Positions 42,793 through 51,977 are shown, numbered from the stretch's first letter. The stretch is DNA of 64,000 nucleotides from JAOPZW01 sp963707695 (GCA_963707695.1 CAVPQY010000007.1:62001-126000); one strand, 5' to 3'. Program-made: numbers and translations. Notes: generated by a model not told the origin, from the letters alone.

Positions 42793-44943
42793 ATGACCCC
42801 CGGCCACGACGACCTCGAGCGGGCCGGCGCCGCGCTCGCCTCCCGCGTCCCGGAGCCCCTCGCGCCGTTCGCCCGCATCGCCTACGACCTCCGCTGGTCG
42901 TGGACCCCCGGCGGCGACGAGGCCTTTGCCGCCATCGACCCGGCGCGCTGGGAGCAGTGCGCCCACAACCCCGTGCGCCTGCTCGAGGAGGCCGACGCCG
43001 GCCGGCTCGCGGCCGCGGCGGCCGACGACGCGCTCCTGGCGCGCGCCGCGCAGCTCGAGGCGACGCTGCGCGCCGAGCGCGAGCGCCCACCCGCGCCGGC
43101 CGGCGCGGCGACCGCCGAGCACCCCGCCGCCTACTTCTGCGCCGAGTACGGCGTCCACGCCTCGCTGCCGATCTACTCGGGCGGCCTCGGCGCGCTGGCC
43201 GGCGACATCCTCAAGGAGGCCGCCGACCGCGCGCTGCCGCTCGTCGCCGTCGGGCTCCTCTACCGCCAGGGCTACTTCCGCCAGCGCCTCGACGGGTCGG
43301 GCTGGCAGCACGAGTACTGGGTCCCGACCGACCCCGAGCGCTGCGCGCTGGCGCCCGTCACCGGCCCGGACGGCGCCCCGCTCACCGTGACGGTCCCCAT
43401 CGGCGAGCGCGACGTCGTCGCGCAGGTGTGGCGGGCCGACGTCGGCCGCGTGCCGCTCTACCTCCTCGACGCCGAGCGCGCCGAGAACGACCCGGTCGAC
43501 CGCTGGCTCACGGCGCGCCTGTACGACGGCGACCCGGTGACCCGCCTGGGGCAGTACGTCCTGCTCGGCGTCGGCGGCGTGCGGGCGCTCGAGGCGATGG
43601 GCATCGAGCCCGGCGTGGTGCACCTCAACGAGGGCCACGCCGCGCTGTCGTGCCTGGAGCTCGCGCGCCGCGCGCACGGGGGCGGCGCGAGCCTCCACGA
43701 CGCGCTCGAGGCCGCGCGGCGGCGGACGGTCTTCACGACCCACACCCCGGTGCCGGCCGGCAACGACACCTACCCCGGCGAGCTGGTGGCCGGCGTCCTG
43801 GGCCGCGTGGCGGCCGAGCTCGACGCCGACCCGTGGGAGGTCGTGCGGCTCGGCCGGACGCACCCCGACGACGAGGGCGAGCCCTTCGGCGTCACGCAGT
43901 TCGCGCTGCGCGCGTCCCGGGCGGCGAACGCGGTCTCCCGCCGCCACGGCGAGGTCTCCCGCGAGATGTGGCACGGCCTCTGGCCGGACCGCCCCGTCGA
44001 CGAGGTCCCGGTGACGCACGTGACGAACGGCGTGCACGAGCCGACGTGGCTGGGGCCGGCGATGCGCGCGCTGCTCGACCGCCACCTGGGCGAGGGGTGG
44101 CTGCGGCGCGCCGAGCACCCGGAGACGTGGGCGCCGGTCGACGGCATCCCCGACGAGGAGCTCTGGGCCGCGCGCCGCGCCCAGCGCGCCTCGCTCGTCG
44201 CGTGGGTGCGCGAGCGCACCGTCCTCGAACGCCTCTCGCGCGGCGACACGCGCGAGTACGTCCAGGCGGCCGCCCGCGCGTTCGACCCCGACGTGCTGAC
44301 GATCGGGTTCGCGCGCCGGGTCGCCACGTACAAGCGCCTGCACCTGCTGCTGCAGGATCGTGACCGGTCCCTCGCGGCGCTGGCCGACGGACGGCCGGTG
44401 CAGCTGCTCATCGCCGGCAAGGCGCACCCCCGCGACGACGACGGCAAGCGCCTCGTCCAGCACCTCTTCACGGCCAAGGACTCGCCCGCGGTCGCGGCGC
44501 GGGTCGCGTTCCTGGAGGACTACGACCTCGCGCTGGCCGCCCGCCTCGTGCAGGGCTGCGACGTGTGGCTGAACCTCCCCCGTCCCCCGCTGGAGGCCAG
44601 CGGCACGAGCGGGATGAAGAACGCCGTGAACGGCGGGCTGCACCTCAGCGTCCTGGACGGCTGGTGGGCCGAGGGCTACACCGGCGACAACGGCTGGCCG
44701 CTCTCCGGCGAGGTCGACGGCGACCACGGCGCCCAGGACCACCGCGACGCGGTCGAGCTGGCGCGGCTGCTCGGCGACGAGGTCGTCCCCGCCTTCTACG
44801 ACCACGACGAGGGCGCCCCGCCCCGCGCCTGGCTGGCGCGCGTCAAGGCGTCGCTGCGGACGCTCGGGCCGCAGTTCAGCGCCGGGCGGATGCTGGCCGA
44901 CTACGAGCGCCGGCTCTACGCCGAGCCCGCGCTGACGCCCTGA
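42793..44943 (+). CDS. glgP: Glycogen/alpha-glucan phosphorylase (GT35)
   Basis: A 716-residue enzyme of the short archaeal/bacterial alpha-glucan phosphorylase type. The N-terminal DUF3417 region has RIAYDLRWSWTPGGDEAFAA. Conserved blocks are AYFCAEYGVHASLPIYSGGL, VVHLNEGHAALSCLELAR, FTTHTPVPAGNDTY and GFARRVATYKRLHLLL. The PLP-lysine lies in EASGTSGMKNAVNGG (Lys609). It releases glucose-1-phosphate from storage glucan with phosphate. It stands alone between two hairpins. Confidence 0.93.
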   Translation: MTPGHDDLERAGAALASRVPEPLAPFARIAYDLRWSWTPGGDEAFAAIDPARWEQCAHNPVRLLEEADAGRLAAAAADDALLARAAQLEATLRAERERPPAPAGAATAEHPAAYFCAEYGVHASLPIYSGGLGALAGDILKEAADRALPLVAVGLLYRQGYFRQRLDGSGWQHEYWVPTDPERCALAPVTGPDGAPLTVTVPIGERDVVAQVWRADVGRVPLYLLDAERAENDPVDRWLTARLYDGDPVTRLGQYVLLGVGGVRALEAMGIEPGVVHLNEGHAALSCLELARRAHGGGASLHDALEAARRRTVFTTHTPVPAGNDTYPGELVAGVLGRVAAELDADPWEVVRLGRTHPDDEGEPFGVTQFALRASRAANAVSRRHGEVSREMWHGLWPDRPVDEVPVTHVTNGVHEPTWLGPAMRALLDRHLGEGWLRRAEHPETWAPVDGIPDEELWAARRAQRASLVAWVRERTVLERLSRGDTREYVQAAARAFDPDVLTIGFARRVATYKRLHLLLQDRDRSLAALADGRPVQLLIAGKAHPRDDDGKRLVQHLFTAKDSPAVAARVAFLEDYDLALAARLVQGCDVWLNLPRPPLEASGTSGMKNAVNGGLHLSVLDGWWAEGYTGDNGWPLSGEVDGDHGAQDHRDAVELARLLGDEVVPAFYDHDEGAPPRAWLARVKASLRTLGPQFSAGRMLADYERRLYAEPALTP

Positions 44944-44963
44944 GCGGACGCGGGGACGGGCCG

Positions 44964-45001
44964 GGGATCCGGCGTCGGCCGGATCCCTTCTCCGTCTGTT
45001 T
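44964..45001 (+). terminator. Rho-independent terminator after glgP
   Basis: A perfect 10-base-pair stem, GGGATCCGGC (44964-44973) with GCCGGATCCC (44978-44987), a GTCG loop and a following T-rich run (TTCTCCGTCTGTTT). It is the clearest intrinsic terminator in the window. Confidence 0.85.
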
Positions 45002-45007
45002 GAGTGC

Positions 45008-45112
45008 CTAGGGGCGGGCGCTGAGGGCGCCGCCGCAGTGCGGGCACGTGGCGCGGAGCGCAACGCGCTCGGCGGGCCAGAGCCGCAGGCACTTGGAGCA
45101 GAGGAAGCGCAT
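45008..45112 (-). CDS. 34-residue zinc ribbon protein
   Basis: A very short gene from ATG 45112 to TAG 45008 with AAGGAGG 7 bases upstream of the start. It encodes a protein that starts MRFLCSKCLRLWPAERVALR and ends CPHCGGALSARP. Two CxxC knuckles (Cys5/Cys8, Cys23/Cys26) with 14 residues between them form a zinc ribbon. Strong ribosome site, complete motif and stop right after the glgP terminator support a real gene. The function is unknown; a role in nucleic acid or protein binding is possible. Confidence 0.7.
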   Translation of the reverse strand: MRFLCSKCLRLWPAERVALRATCPHCGGALSARP

Positions 45113-45163
45113 GGGCCTCCCTCCTTTCTGCGGGCGGCGTCCGATGCCTCCCGTGGGGCCAGT

Positions 45164-46168
45164 CTACCCCGTGCCGGCCAGGCGTCGACGGAGCGTCCAG
45201 AACGCCACCGTGCCCAGCAGGAGCGGCAGCCAGAACAGGATGAGGCGATAGGCCAGCACGGCGGCCGTCGTGGCCGCCGCCGGCGCCCCGTAGACCACGA
45301 GCGTCCCGATCAGGCCCCCGTCGATGCCGCCGACGCCGCCCGGGATCGGCAGCAGGCCGCCGAGCTGCCCGATGAGGTAGCCCATGAGGATGATCGCGGG
45401 AGCCGGCGCGGCGCCGACCGCGTGGAAGGTCGCCCACAGCACCGCGTTGTCCCAGGCCCAGTAGCCGATCGCCCCGACGAGCAGGACCGGGTCGCGCTGG
45501 CGCACGATGAGGATCGCCTCCGCCGTCCCGTCGACGACGGCGTGGCGCGCGCCGACGACGAGCCGGTGGAGGCGACCCGCGGCGCGGGGCGCCTCCCCCC
45601 CGCGCCCGAGCTTCGGCAGCAGCAGGATCGCGCTGATGACCGCGACGGACAGCGCCGCGGGCAGCGCGGTGAGCAGCAGCGAGCGGTGCGGACCGACGAG
45701 CCCGACCGCCATGGCGGTCCCGATGAGGGCCACGGCGACGAAGTTCACCGAGCTCTTGATGAGGAAGAACGCCACCGACCGGCGGGCGATCCGGTCGGCC
45801 GGCATGCCCTCCCGGGAGAGGATCCAGGCACCGAGGGCGAGGCCGCCCGCGCCGCTGGCGGGGACGATCGAGCCGACCCCGACCTCGGCCAGCCCGATCT
45901 CGGCGCTGCGCCGCCAGGGCATCCGCCGGCAGAAGACCGGCCGGAACATGAGCACGTAGGACGCGCACGAGAGGGCCTCGAAGAGAACGCCCAGGGCGAT
46001 CCAGCCCGGCTTGACGTCCCGGAGCGCCTCGCGCACCTCCCCCAGGCCCGGGGCGAGGACCGCGACGAGCACCAGGACGCCGATGAGCGCGGCGATCTCC
46101 AGCGCGCCGCGCACGAGCCGGTGCGGCGTGAACTGGTCGGGGAGCCGGCCGGCCGTCTGGGTGCCCAC
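45164..46168 (-). CDS. UPF0104 / lysylphosphatidylglycerol synthase-like membrane protein
   Basis: A 334-residue polytopic protein (start GTG 46168; a TTG at 46186 is possible). It matches the LPG synthase transmembrane region (flippase domain) family: EALSCASYVLMFRPVFCRRM, EVGVGSIVPASGAGGLALGA, FFLIKSSVNFVAVALIG and LGGLLPIPGGVGGIDGGLIG. There is no C-terminal aminoacyltransferase domain, so it may be a lipid flippase-like protein. The short zinc ribbon gene follows 51 bases downstream on the same strand. Confidence 0.8.
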   Translation of the reverse strand: MGTQTAGRLPDQFTPHRLVRGALEIAALIGVLVLVAVLAPGLGEVREALRDVKPGWIALGVLFEALSCASYVLMFRPVFCRRMPWRRSAEIGLAEVGVGSIVPASGAGGLALGAWILSREGMPADRIARRSVAFFLIKSSVNFVAVALIGTAMAVGLVGPHRSLLLTALPAALSVAVISAILLLPKLGRGGEAPRAAGRLHRLVVGARHAVVDGTAEAILIVRQRDPVLLVGAIGYWAWDNAVLWATFHAVGAAPAPAIILMGYLIGQLGGLLPIPGGVGGIDGGLIGTLVVYGAPAAATTAAVLAYRLILFWLPLLLGTVAFWTLRRRLAGTG

Positions 46169-46275
46169 CCGACGATCGTTGCACAAGCAAGCACGCTCGC
46201 CCGGCCGCGAGCGCGAGGCGGCGAGCGCGCCGACCCTGAGGACGGCCCGCCGGGCGGACTGGGATCCTGGACCAC

Positions 46276-48066
46276 GTGGACGCCGGGCGGCTCATCTTCC
46301 TCTGCGGCGTCCTGCTGGCCGTCGCGCTCGCCGCCTCCCTCGTCGCCGGGCGGGTCCGGGTCCCCGGGCTCGTCGCCTTCCTGGGGCTCGGCATGGCCGC
46401 GGGCTCGGAGGGCCTCGGCGGCCTGGCCTTCGACGACTTCGATCTGGCCCGGACGATCGGGATCGTCGCCCTCGGGCTCATCCTCTTCGAGGGCGGGCTG
46501 GCGACGAACTGGGACGAGGTGCGCCCGGTCATCGGCGGGGCGCTCTCGCTCGCGCTGGTCGGGACGATCCTCACGGCGCTCCTGACCGGGCTGGCCGCGT
46601 ACGCGCTCTTCGACCTGACGCTGCTGGAGGGGTTCCTGCTGGGCTCGATCATCGCCGGCACCGACGGCGCCGCCATCTTCGCGGTGCTGCGGGGCTCGAC
46701 GCTGCGCCGCCGCCTGGCGCGGACGCTCGAGGGCGAGGCCGGGGTCAACGACCCGGTGGCCGTCATCCTCGTCATCGGCTTCATCGACTGGATCGAGGAC
46801 CCGGGCTACGGCGTGGCCGACATGGCGCTGCTCTTCGTCGAGGAGCTCGCCGTCGGCCTCGTCGTCGGCCTCGCCGTCGGCCTCGCGGCGACGTGGGCGC
46901 TGAGCCGGGTCCGGCTGGCCTCCGCGGGGCTCTACCCGCTCGCCTCCCTGGCCGCCGCCGCGCTGGCCTACGGCACCGCCGACGCCGGCCACGGCTCGGG
47001 CTTCCTCGCCGTCTTCCTCTGCGGCATGGTCCTGGGCAGCTCCGACATCCCGGCGCGGCGGACGATCGTGACCTTCCACGACGGGATGGCGTGGCTCGCG
47101 CAGCTCGGCATGTTCTTCACGCTCGGCCTGCTCGTGTTCCCCAGCCGGCTGGACGACGTCGCCGTCGAGGGCACCGTGCTCGCCCTCGTCGCGGCCGCCG
47201 TCGCGCGCCCGCTGGCCGTGCTCGTCGCGCTGCCCTTCGGGGGCTACAGCGTGCCCGACCGGCTCGTGCTCGGCTGGGCCGGCCTGCGCGGCGCGGTCCC
47301 GGTCGTCCTGGCGACCTTCCCCGTGATCGCAGGCGTCGAGGGCGGGGTCGACGTGTTCAACATCGTGTTCTTCGCCGTCGTGGTCAGCACGGTCGTCCAG
47401 GGTGCGACCTTCGAGCCGTTCGCGCACCTGCTCGGGGCCACGAGCGACGAGCAGGCGCTCCCGGCGCCGCTCGTGGACTCCGGCGCGGTGCGCCGGCTGG
47501 GCGCCGAGGTGCGCCAGTTCGCGGTGCGCCCCGGCGACGCCGCGGCCGGGCGCCCGGTGCGCGACCTCGGCCTGCCGCGCGACGCGCTGCTGAACCTCAT
47601 CGTCCGCGGCGGCGAGGCGATCCCCCCGCGCGGGTCGACCGTCATCGAGCCCGGGGACCACCTGCACGTGCTCGTCCGCCAGGAGGCCGCCGTCGAGTTC
47701 TCCCGGCTGCTGCGGCGCTGGCGCGAGGGGCCGCTGGCCGGCCGGCCGCGCCGGCCGATCGGGCGGCGCGGGGTGACGGTCTTCGCCACGGGCCCGTGGA
47801 CGCCCGGCGACGGCGACCCGGCCGCGCCCGAGCGCGTCAGCGGCCTGGAGGTCATCGAGCGCCTGCGGACCCGGCGCGACGTCCCCGGCGCGCTCGTCGC
47901 CCTCGAGGACGGCCGCTTCGCCTACACCGGGCCCGTCAAGGCCACGGGGTCCCCCCGCCAGCTCCAGGACGCCGCGCGGCGCCGGCTGGCCCACGCTGCC
48001 GGCGACGCCGAGCGGTCGTGGTGGCGGGAGGTCATCGGCGCGCTCGAGGGGGAGCGCCCGGTCTAG
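46276..48066 (+). CDS. K+/H+ antiporter with TrkA-C domain (CvrA/NhaP2-like)
   Basis: A 596-residue protein from GTG 46276. The first 380 residues are a CPA1 antiporter: VRVPGLVAFLGLGMAAGSEG, LGLILFEGGLATNWDEVRPV, GSIIAGTDGAAIFAVLRGST and GEAGVNDPVAVILVIGFIDW. The soluble part has a TrkA-C domain (FAVRPGDAAAGRPVRDLGLP, RGSTVIEPGDHLHVLVRQEA), which binds nucleotide ligands. It exchanges K+ or Na+ for protons for ion or volume control. A run of GTCGGCCTC repeats near 46855-46890 encodes VGLVVGLAVGL. Confidence 0.9.
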   Translation: MDAGRLIFLCGVLLAVALAASLVAGRVRVPGLVAFLGLGMAAGSEGLGGLAFDDFDLARTIGIVALGLILFEGGLATNWDEVRPVIGGALSLALVGTILTALLTGLAAYALFDLTLLEGFLLGSIIAGTDGAAIFAVLRGSTLRRRLARTLEGEAGVNDPVAVILVIGFIDWIEDPGYGVADMALLFVEELAVGLVVGLAVGLAATWALSRVRLASAGLYPLASLAAAALAYGTADAGHGSGFLAVFLCGMVLGSSDIPARRTIVTFHDGMAWLAQLGMFFTLGLLVFPSRLDDVAVEGTVLALVAAAVARPLAVLVALPFGGYSVPDRLVLGWAGLRGAVPVVLATFPVIAGVEGGVDVFNIVFFAVVVSTVVQGATFEPFAHLLGATSDEQALPAPLVDSGAVRRLGAEVRQFAVRPGDAAAGRPVRDLGLPRDALLNLIVRGGEAIPPRGSTVIEPGDHLHVLVRQEAAVEFSRLLRRWREGPLAGRPRRPIGRRGVTVFATGPWTPGDGDPAAPERVSGLEVIERLRTRRDVPGALVALEDGRFAYTGPVKATGSPRQLQDAARRRLAHAAGDAERSWWREVIGALEGERPV

Positions 48067-48094
48067 GGCAGGCCGGCGCACCGGCGACCGGCCC

Positions 48095-48118
48095 ACGCGG
48101 CGTCGGGACGCGCCGCGT
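48095..48118. terminator. Hairpin after antiporter gene
   Basis: An 8-base-pair stem, ACGCGGCG (48095-48102) with CGCCGCGT (48111-48118), and an 8-base loop. It starts 29 bases after the antiporter stop. No T tract. Confidence 0.5.
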
Positions 48119-48189
48119 CAGTCCGCGCCCTGGACGGACGTACTGGCCGTGATGGGCACGGACCGCCCTCAGCCACGCGGAGCGGACGC

Positions 48190-49209
48190 ATGGACCGTTG
48201 CGAGCCCCAGGCCTGGCCGCTAGACCTGCTGGCCGTGCGCCCGCAGGACCTCTCGACCAGCGACGACGTCGCCGCCACGCCGCCGTTGCCGGTTCGGCCG
48301 CTGCGCCCGGCGCCGCGGGCGCTGGCCGACGTCCTGGAGGGCGCCGCCCGCCTCGCGCTGCGCGAGGGCGGCGTGGCGTCGTGCTCGATCAGCGCCTTCG
48401 ACGCCTCGGGCACCGGGTCCCTGCGGACGATCGTCAACGTGGGCGAGCTCGGCCCCGGCGAGGTCGCCCGGCCCCGCGACGAGCACTACCCGCTGGCCGG
48501 GTTCCCGAGGGTGGCGGCGGTGCTGCGCCAGCAGCGCGGCTACGTCGTGGCCGTCGACGACCGCGACGCCGACCGGGCGTCGGTCATGCTGCTGGAGGCG
48601 CTGGGCAAGCACTCCCAGGTCGGCGTGCCGCTCCTGCGCGACGGCGAGGTCTGGGGCGAGCTGTGGTGCGCGTCGAGCACGCGGCTGACCGTCGCCGACC
48701 TGCCGCACTTCTACCGCGTCGCGGCCGAGGTCTCCGCGCTCGTGGCCGCGGCCCGCCGCGCGGGGCTCCTGCTCGCCTCGGAGCGGGTCGACGCCCTGAC
48801 CGGCCTCGCGGACGAGGTCGCCCTGCGCGAGCACCTCCAAGGGCTTGCCGGCGCCGGCGGCCCGGTCGCGGCGGCGCTCGTGGTCGGCGAGCTCGAGCGC
48901 CACCCCGGCGCGGGGAGCGCCGAGCTCGAGGGCCTCGCGGACGTCCTGCGCGAGCTGGCCGACCCGGAGGCCGGCGACCTCGTGGCCCGTGTCGGCCCGG
49001 CGCGGGCCGCGGTCCTGCTGCCGGCCCGCGACGAGCCGGCCGCGAACGCGCTGGCGGCGGCCGCCCTCGCCGGCCTGGCCCTCCGGCACCCGGCCGCGCG
49101 GCTGCGGTTCGGCGTCACGGCCACGACCGACCTCCCGCGCGACCACGCGACCATCCTCGACACGGCGGCCCACGCCGCGACCCACGCGCCGTCGGCGGGA
49201 CGACGGTGA
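48190..49209 (+). CDS. GAF domain protein with degenerate GGDEF-like C-terminus
   Basis: A 339-residue soluble protein. Residues about 30-190 form a GAF-like sensor domain (VGVPLLRDGEVWGELWCASS). The C-terminal part starts with RVDALTGLADEVALREHLQG, the usual opening of a GGDEF domain, but the GGDEF motif itself is missing and LVARVGPARAAVLLPARDEP stands where it should be. It probably has no cyclase activity and acts as a sensor. It is coupled to the downstream phosphoesterase by a 4-base overlap. Confidence 0.75.
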   Translation: MDRCEPQAWPLDLLAVRPQDLSTSDDVAATPPLPVRPLRPAPRALADVLEGAARLALREGGVASCSISAFDASGTGSLRTIVNVGELGPGEVARPRDEHYPLAGFPRVAAVLRQQRGYVVAVDDRDADRASVMLLEALGKHSQVGVPLLRDGEVWGELWCASSTRLTVADLPHFYRVAAEVSALVAAARRAGLLLASERVDALTGLADEVALREHLQGLAGAGGPVAAALVVGELERHPGAGSAELEGLADVLRELADPEAGDLVARVGPARAAVLLPARDEPAANALAAAALAGLALRHPAARLRFGVTATTDLPRDHATILDTAAHAATHAPSAGRR

Positions 49210-50489
49210 GCCCGGCGGCCCGGCCTCGGCCCGGGTCCGGCAGCATGTGGCGCTTGCCCCGGCCGACCGTCCCCATCCTCGTCCTCGTCGCCCTCCTCGC
49301 CGGCGGGCTGCTCGCGGCGCCGGCGGCGGACGCCCACCGCGTCCGCCTCGGCGCGGCGGGCGAGCGCTACGTCAAGCGCCTGGCCGGCGCCGACGCCAAG
49401 CGCCTCGCCCACCACGGGACCACGGTCCGCGTGACGCGTCGCCGCGCGTCCTGCCACGCCGTCGGGGCGACGCGCCGACACCGCCACCGGGCGCGCTGCA
49501 CGTTCGGCTGGACGCGGTCGCTCCGCCGCCCAGGCGCGACGGCGATCCCGTACGCGTGCCGCGGCAGCGTGACGCTCCGGGCCCGGTCGCGCACGTCGCG
49601 GCGCGTGGTCGCCTCGGCCCGCCGGCTGCGCTGCCGGCGCCCAGCGGTGGCGCCCGTCACGCCGCCGCCCACCCCGGCGCCGCTGCCGCTCCCGGCGCCC
49701 ACCCCCTCCGGGCCCGACGCGACCGTGCTGGCCGCCGGCGACATCACCGGCTGCAACGACGAGGCCGAGGCGACCGCCCGCCTCCTGGACGCCCGGCCCG
49801 CCGCCACCGTGCTCGCGCTCGGCGACAACGCCTACCCCCAGGGCACGGCCCAGCAGTACGCCGACTGCTACGACCCGACCTGGGGCCGCGCGAAGGCGCG
49901 CACGCTCCCGACCCCCGGCAACCACGAGTACGACACGCCCGGGGCCACCGGCTACTTCGGCTACTTCGGCGCGGCGGCCGGCCCCGGGTACTACAGCGCG
50001 GACCGGGGCACGTGGCACCTCGTCAGCCTCAACAGCGAGATCGACGCGTCGGCCACGTCGGCCCAGTACCGGTGGCTCGAGGCCGACCTGGCCGCCCACC
50101 CCGCCGCCTGCACGCTCGCCTTCTGGCACCGGCCGCGGTTCTCGGGCGGCTCGCACGGGGACTTCGCGCCCGTCGGCCCGCTGCTGGCGCTCCTGCACGC
50201 GCGCGGCGCCGACGTCGTCCTGGCCGGGCACGACCACACCTACCAGCGGTGGGCGCCGATGAGCCCGTCGGGGACGATCGACGCGGCCCGCGGCGTGCGC
50301 GAGTTCGTCGTCGGGACCGGCGGGCGGAGCCACTACCCGAACGTCGCCCCCCGTCCGGGGCTCGAGGTCGCCGACGACAGCACCTCGGGCGTGCTCGAGC
50401 TCACCCTCCGCGCTGGGCGCTACGACTGGCGCTTCCTGCCCATCGCCGGGCGGTCGTTCACCGACGCCGGCGGCCAGGCCTGCCACTGA
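49206..50489 (+). CDS. Secreted purple acid phosphatase-like metallophosphoesterase
   Basis: A 427-residue protein from GTG 49206 (a start at ATG 49245 fits the signal peptide equally well). The signal peptide is VPILVLVALLAGGLLAAPAA. A basic, arginine-rich region and a proline hinge follow. The catalytic domain has AAGDITGCNDEAEA, LALGDNAYPQGTAQQY, TPGNHEYDTPGATGYFGY, FWHRPRFSGGSHG and LAGHDHTYQRW, the five metal motifs of the family. It hydrolyses phosphate esters outside the cell. Confidence 0.85.
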   Translation: MSPAARPRPGSGSMWRLPRPTVPILVLVALLAGGLLAAPAADAHRVRLGAAGERYVKRLAGADAKRLAHHGTTVRVTRRRASCHAVGATRRHRHRARCTFGWTRSLRRPGATAIPYACRGSVTLRARSRTSRRVVASARRLRCRRPAVAPVTPPPTPAPLPLPAPTPSGPDATVLAAGDITGCNDEAEATARLLDARPAATVLALGDNAYPQGTAQQYADCYDPTWGRAKARTLPTPGNHEYDTPGATGYFGYFGAAAGPGYYSADRGTWHLVSLNSEIDASATSAQYRWLEADLAAHPAACTLAFWHRPRFSGGSHGDFAPVGPLLALLHARGADVVLAGHDHTYQRWAPMSPSGTIDAARGVREFVVGTGGRSHYPNVAPRPGLEVADDSTSGVLELTLRAGRYDWRFLPIAGRSFTDAGGQACH

Positions 50490-50505
50490 CGCGGCGGGCG
50501 CGGGC

Positions 50506-50531
50506 GCGGCGGGCGCCGGCGCGCCCGCCGC
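50506..50531. terminator. Bidirectional GC hairpin terminator
   Basis: A perfect 11-base-pair stem, GCGGCGGGCGC (50506-50516) with GCGCCCGCCGC (50521-50531), and a CGGC loop. It lies between the convergent phosphoesterase (stop 50489) and secreted protein (stop 50539) genes. Confidence 0.75.
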
Positions 50532-50538
50532 GGGCGGT

Positions 50539-51162
50539 TCACCGCGCGGGGTCCACGCGGAAGCCGTACGTCGTCGAGCCGTTCACGAACGCGCCGTCGT
50601 CGGGCAGACTGACCCACCCTCCGGGCAGCACTTGCGTGGTCTGGCCGAGGAAGCCGGTCAGGAGCTGCGTCGCCTGGGCGCAGCTCGGCGAGACGGCGCT
50701 GAGCCGCGTGAGCCGATAGCTGCCGGCGGGCAGCGGCAGGAGCCCGGCCTGCGTGGGCGCCGGCACGGCGACCGTCGCCGTGCAGGCCAGGTTGACGACG
50801 GGCCCGCCGCCGCCGCTGCGCAGCGTGACGGAGAACGAGGCCGAGCCGCGGCGGAAGACGCCCCGTCCGCGACCGCGGACGCCGGCCGACCAGCCGTTCG
50901 GGAGGCGGCCGTCGTAGTCGTCGAGGAACACCGGGAAGAGGTTGGCGGCACGGGCGCAGCTCAGGCCCTGGACGCGCAGCTGGTACGCGCCGCCCGGCAG
51001 CGTCAGGGCCCCGATGCGGTCGTTGTGCAGCACGCGGAAGGACGCCGGGCAGCGCGTGGACGCGCCGGCGGCCGGCGCTCGCACGGCGAGCGCGACCGCG
51101 AGGGCGAGCAGGAGCAGCAGCAGTGCCGCGAGGGCAGGGGCGCGGACGGAGGACAGGCGCAT
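50539..51162 (-). CDS. Secreted protein with two tandem homologous modules
   Basis: A 207-residue protein from ATG 51162. The signal peptide is APALAALLLLLLALAVALAV. The mature part has two related modules: RIGALTLPGGAYQLRVQGLS with CARAANLFPVFLDDYDG and LPNGW, then AGLLPLPAGSYRLTRLSAVS with CAQATQLLTGFLGQTTQ and LPGGW. Each has one matching cysteine after a beta pair, a helix, then an LP(N/G)GW end. This looks like an internal duplication. I do not recognise the family. A promoter with an overlapping palindrome lies upstream. Confidence 0.7.
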   Translation of the reverse strand: MRLSSVRAPALAALLLLLLALAVALAVRAPAAGASTRCPASFRVLHNDRIGALTLPGGAYQLRVQGLSCARAANLFPVFLDDYDGRLPNGWSAGVRGRGRGVFRRGSASFSVTLRSGGGGPVVNLACTATVAVPAPTQAGLLPLPAGSYRLTRLSAVSPSCAQATQLLTGFLGQTTQVLPGGWVSLPDDGAFVNGSTTYGFRVDPAR

Positions 51163-51265
51163 GGAGGCTCCCGGGTCGTGGAGACGGACGGCGGCCGTCG
51201 GCCGCGAACGGCGCGCTCCCAGCGTCACGCTCCCCGGAGGGCGGCGGCGCGACCCGGCCGTGCGT

Positions 51266-51305
51266 GGTCTACACCGCGGCGCCGCGAGAAGCAACAGCCT
51301 GTTGC
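51266..51305 (-). promoter_or_regulatory. Putative promoter with overlapping palindromic operator
   Basis: On the minus strand TTGCTT (51294-51289) and TAGACC (51271-51266) are 17 bases apart. The palindrome GCAACAG-C-CTGTTGC (51291-51305) overlaps the -35 element. A regulator bound there would block transcription of the secreted protein gene at 51162, giving a leader of about 95 bases. The -10 is weak. Confidence 0.45.
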
Positions 51306-51347
51306 ACTCCGGGCGCCCGTGAGCGCGGAGGCGGCTGACGGGCGCGC

Positions 51348-51977
51348 TCAGGCGGCGGGCGCGACCGTCGGGCGGCGCACGAGCCACCAGGTCAGCCACA
51401 GCCCCAGCGCGAACAGCGGCAGCCCCATCGCGGTCCGCGCGATGCCGAGGGCCACGACCGCGCCGGCCAGGTAGAGCGGGAGCTGGACGGCCAGGCGGAC
51501 GAGGAAGACGCCCGCCCACAGCGCACTCGCGCGGGCGAAGGTCCGCACGCGCCGCGGGTCCTCGCGCCAGCCGGCGTCCTCGCCGTCGAGGCGGCTGACG
51601 ATCTCCCCCACGAGCGGCCGGCGCACGACGATCGAGATGAGGAACGCGAGCGCGTAGGCCGCGTTGGCGAGCAGTCCCGGCAGGAAGAAGTTCTCCGCGC
51701 GCCCGCTGCGCGCCGCCACGAACGCCGCGAAGGCGACGCCCACCAGGCCCGAGACGGCGTGGCGCGGCGAGCCGCCCCGCGCGAGCCGGGCGATGGCGAA
51801 GGCGAGCGCGAGCCCGACCGCGACGGCGCCCGCCACCCCGGTGCGCGAGCCCGACACGGTGTAGGCGGTGACGAAGGCCACCGCCGGCAGGGCGGCCTCG
51901 GCCATGCCCAGCGGGCCGCCGATCGCGGCGGCGAGGTCCGGCGCCGTGGCGCGCTCGGAGTCGGCGTCCGCACCCAT
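51348..51977 (-). CDS. DUF3159 membrane protein
   Basis: A 209-residue protein from ATG 51977. Six hydrophobic segments are visible, including EAALPAVAFVTAYTVSGS, GVAGAVAVGLALAFAIARLA, a conserved FFLPGLLANAAYALAFLISI and LPLFALGLWLTWWLVRRP. The block RRPLVGEIVSRLDGED with WREDPRRVRTFARAS is the actinobacterial DUF3159 pattern. The function of the family is unknown. Confidence 0.8.
   Translation of the reverse strand: MGADADSERATAPDLAAAIGGPLGMAEAALPAVAFVTAYTVSGSRTGVAGAVAVGLALAFAIARLARGGSPRHAVSGLVGVAFAAFVAARSGRAENFFLPGLLANAAYALAFLISIVVRRPLVGEIVSRLDGEDAGWREDPRRVRTFARASALWAGVFLVRLAVQLPLYLAGAVVALGIARTAMGLPLFALGLWLTWWLVRRPTVAPAA

Noticed and set aside
48800..49209. Possible active diguanylate cyclase
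   Set aside because: The DALTGL opening is present, but the GGDEF active-site motif is missing, so an active enzyme is not supported.
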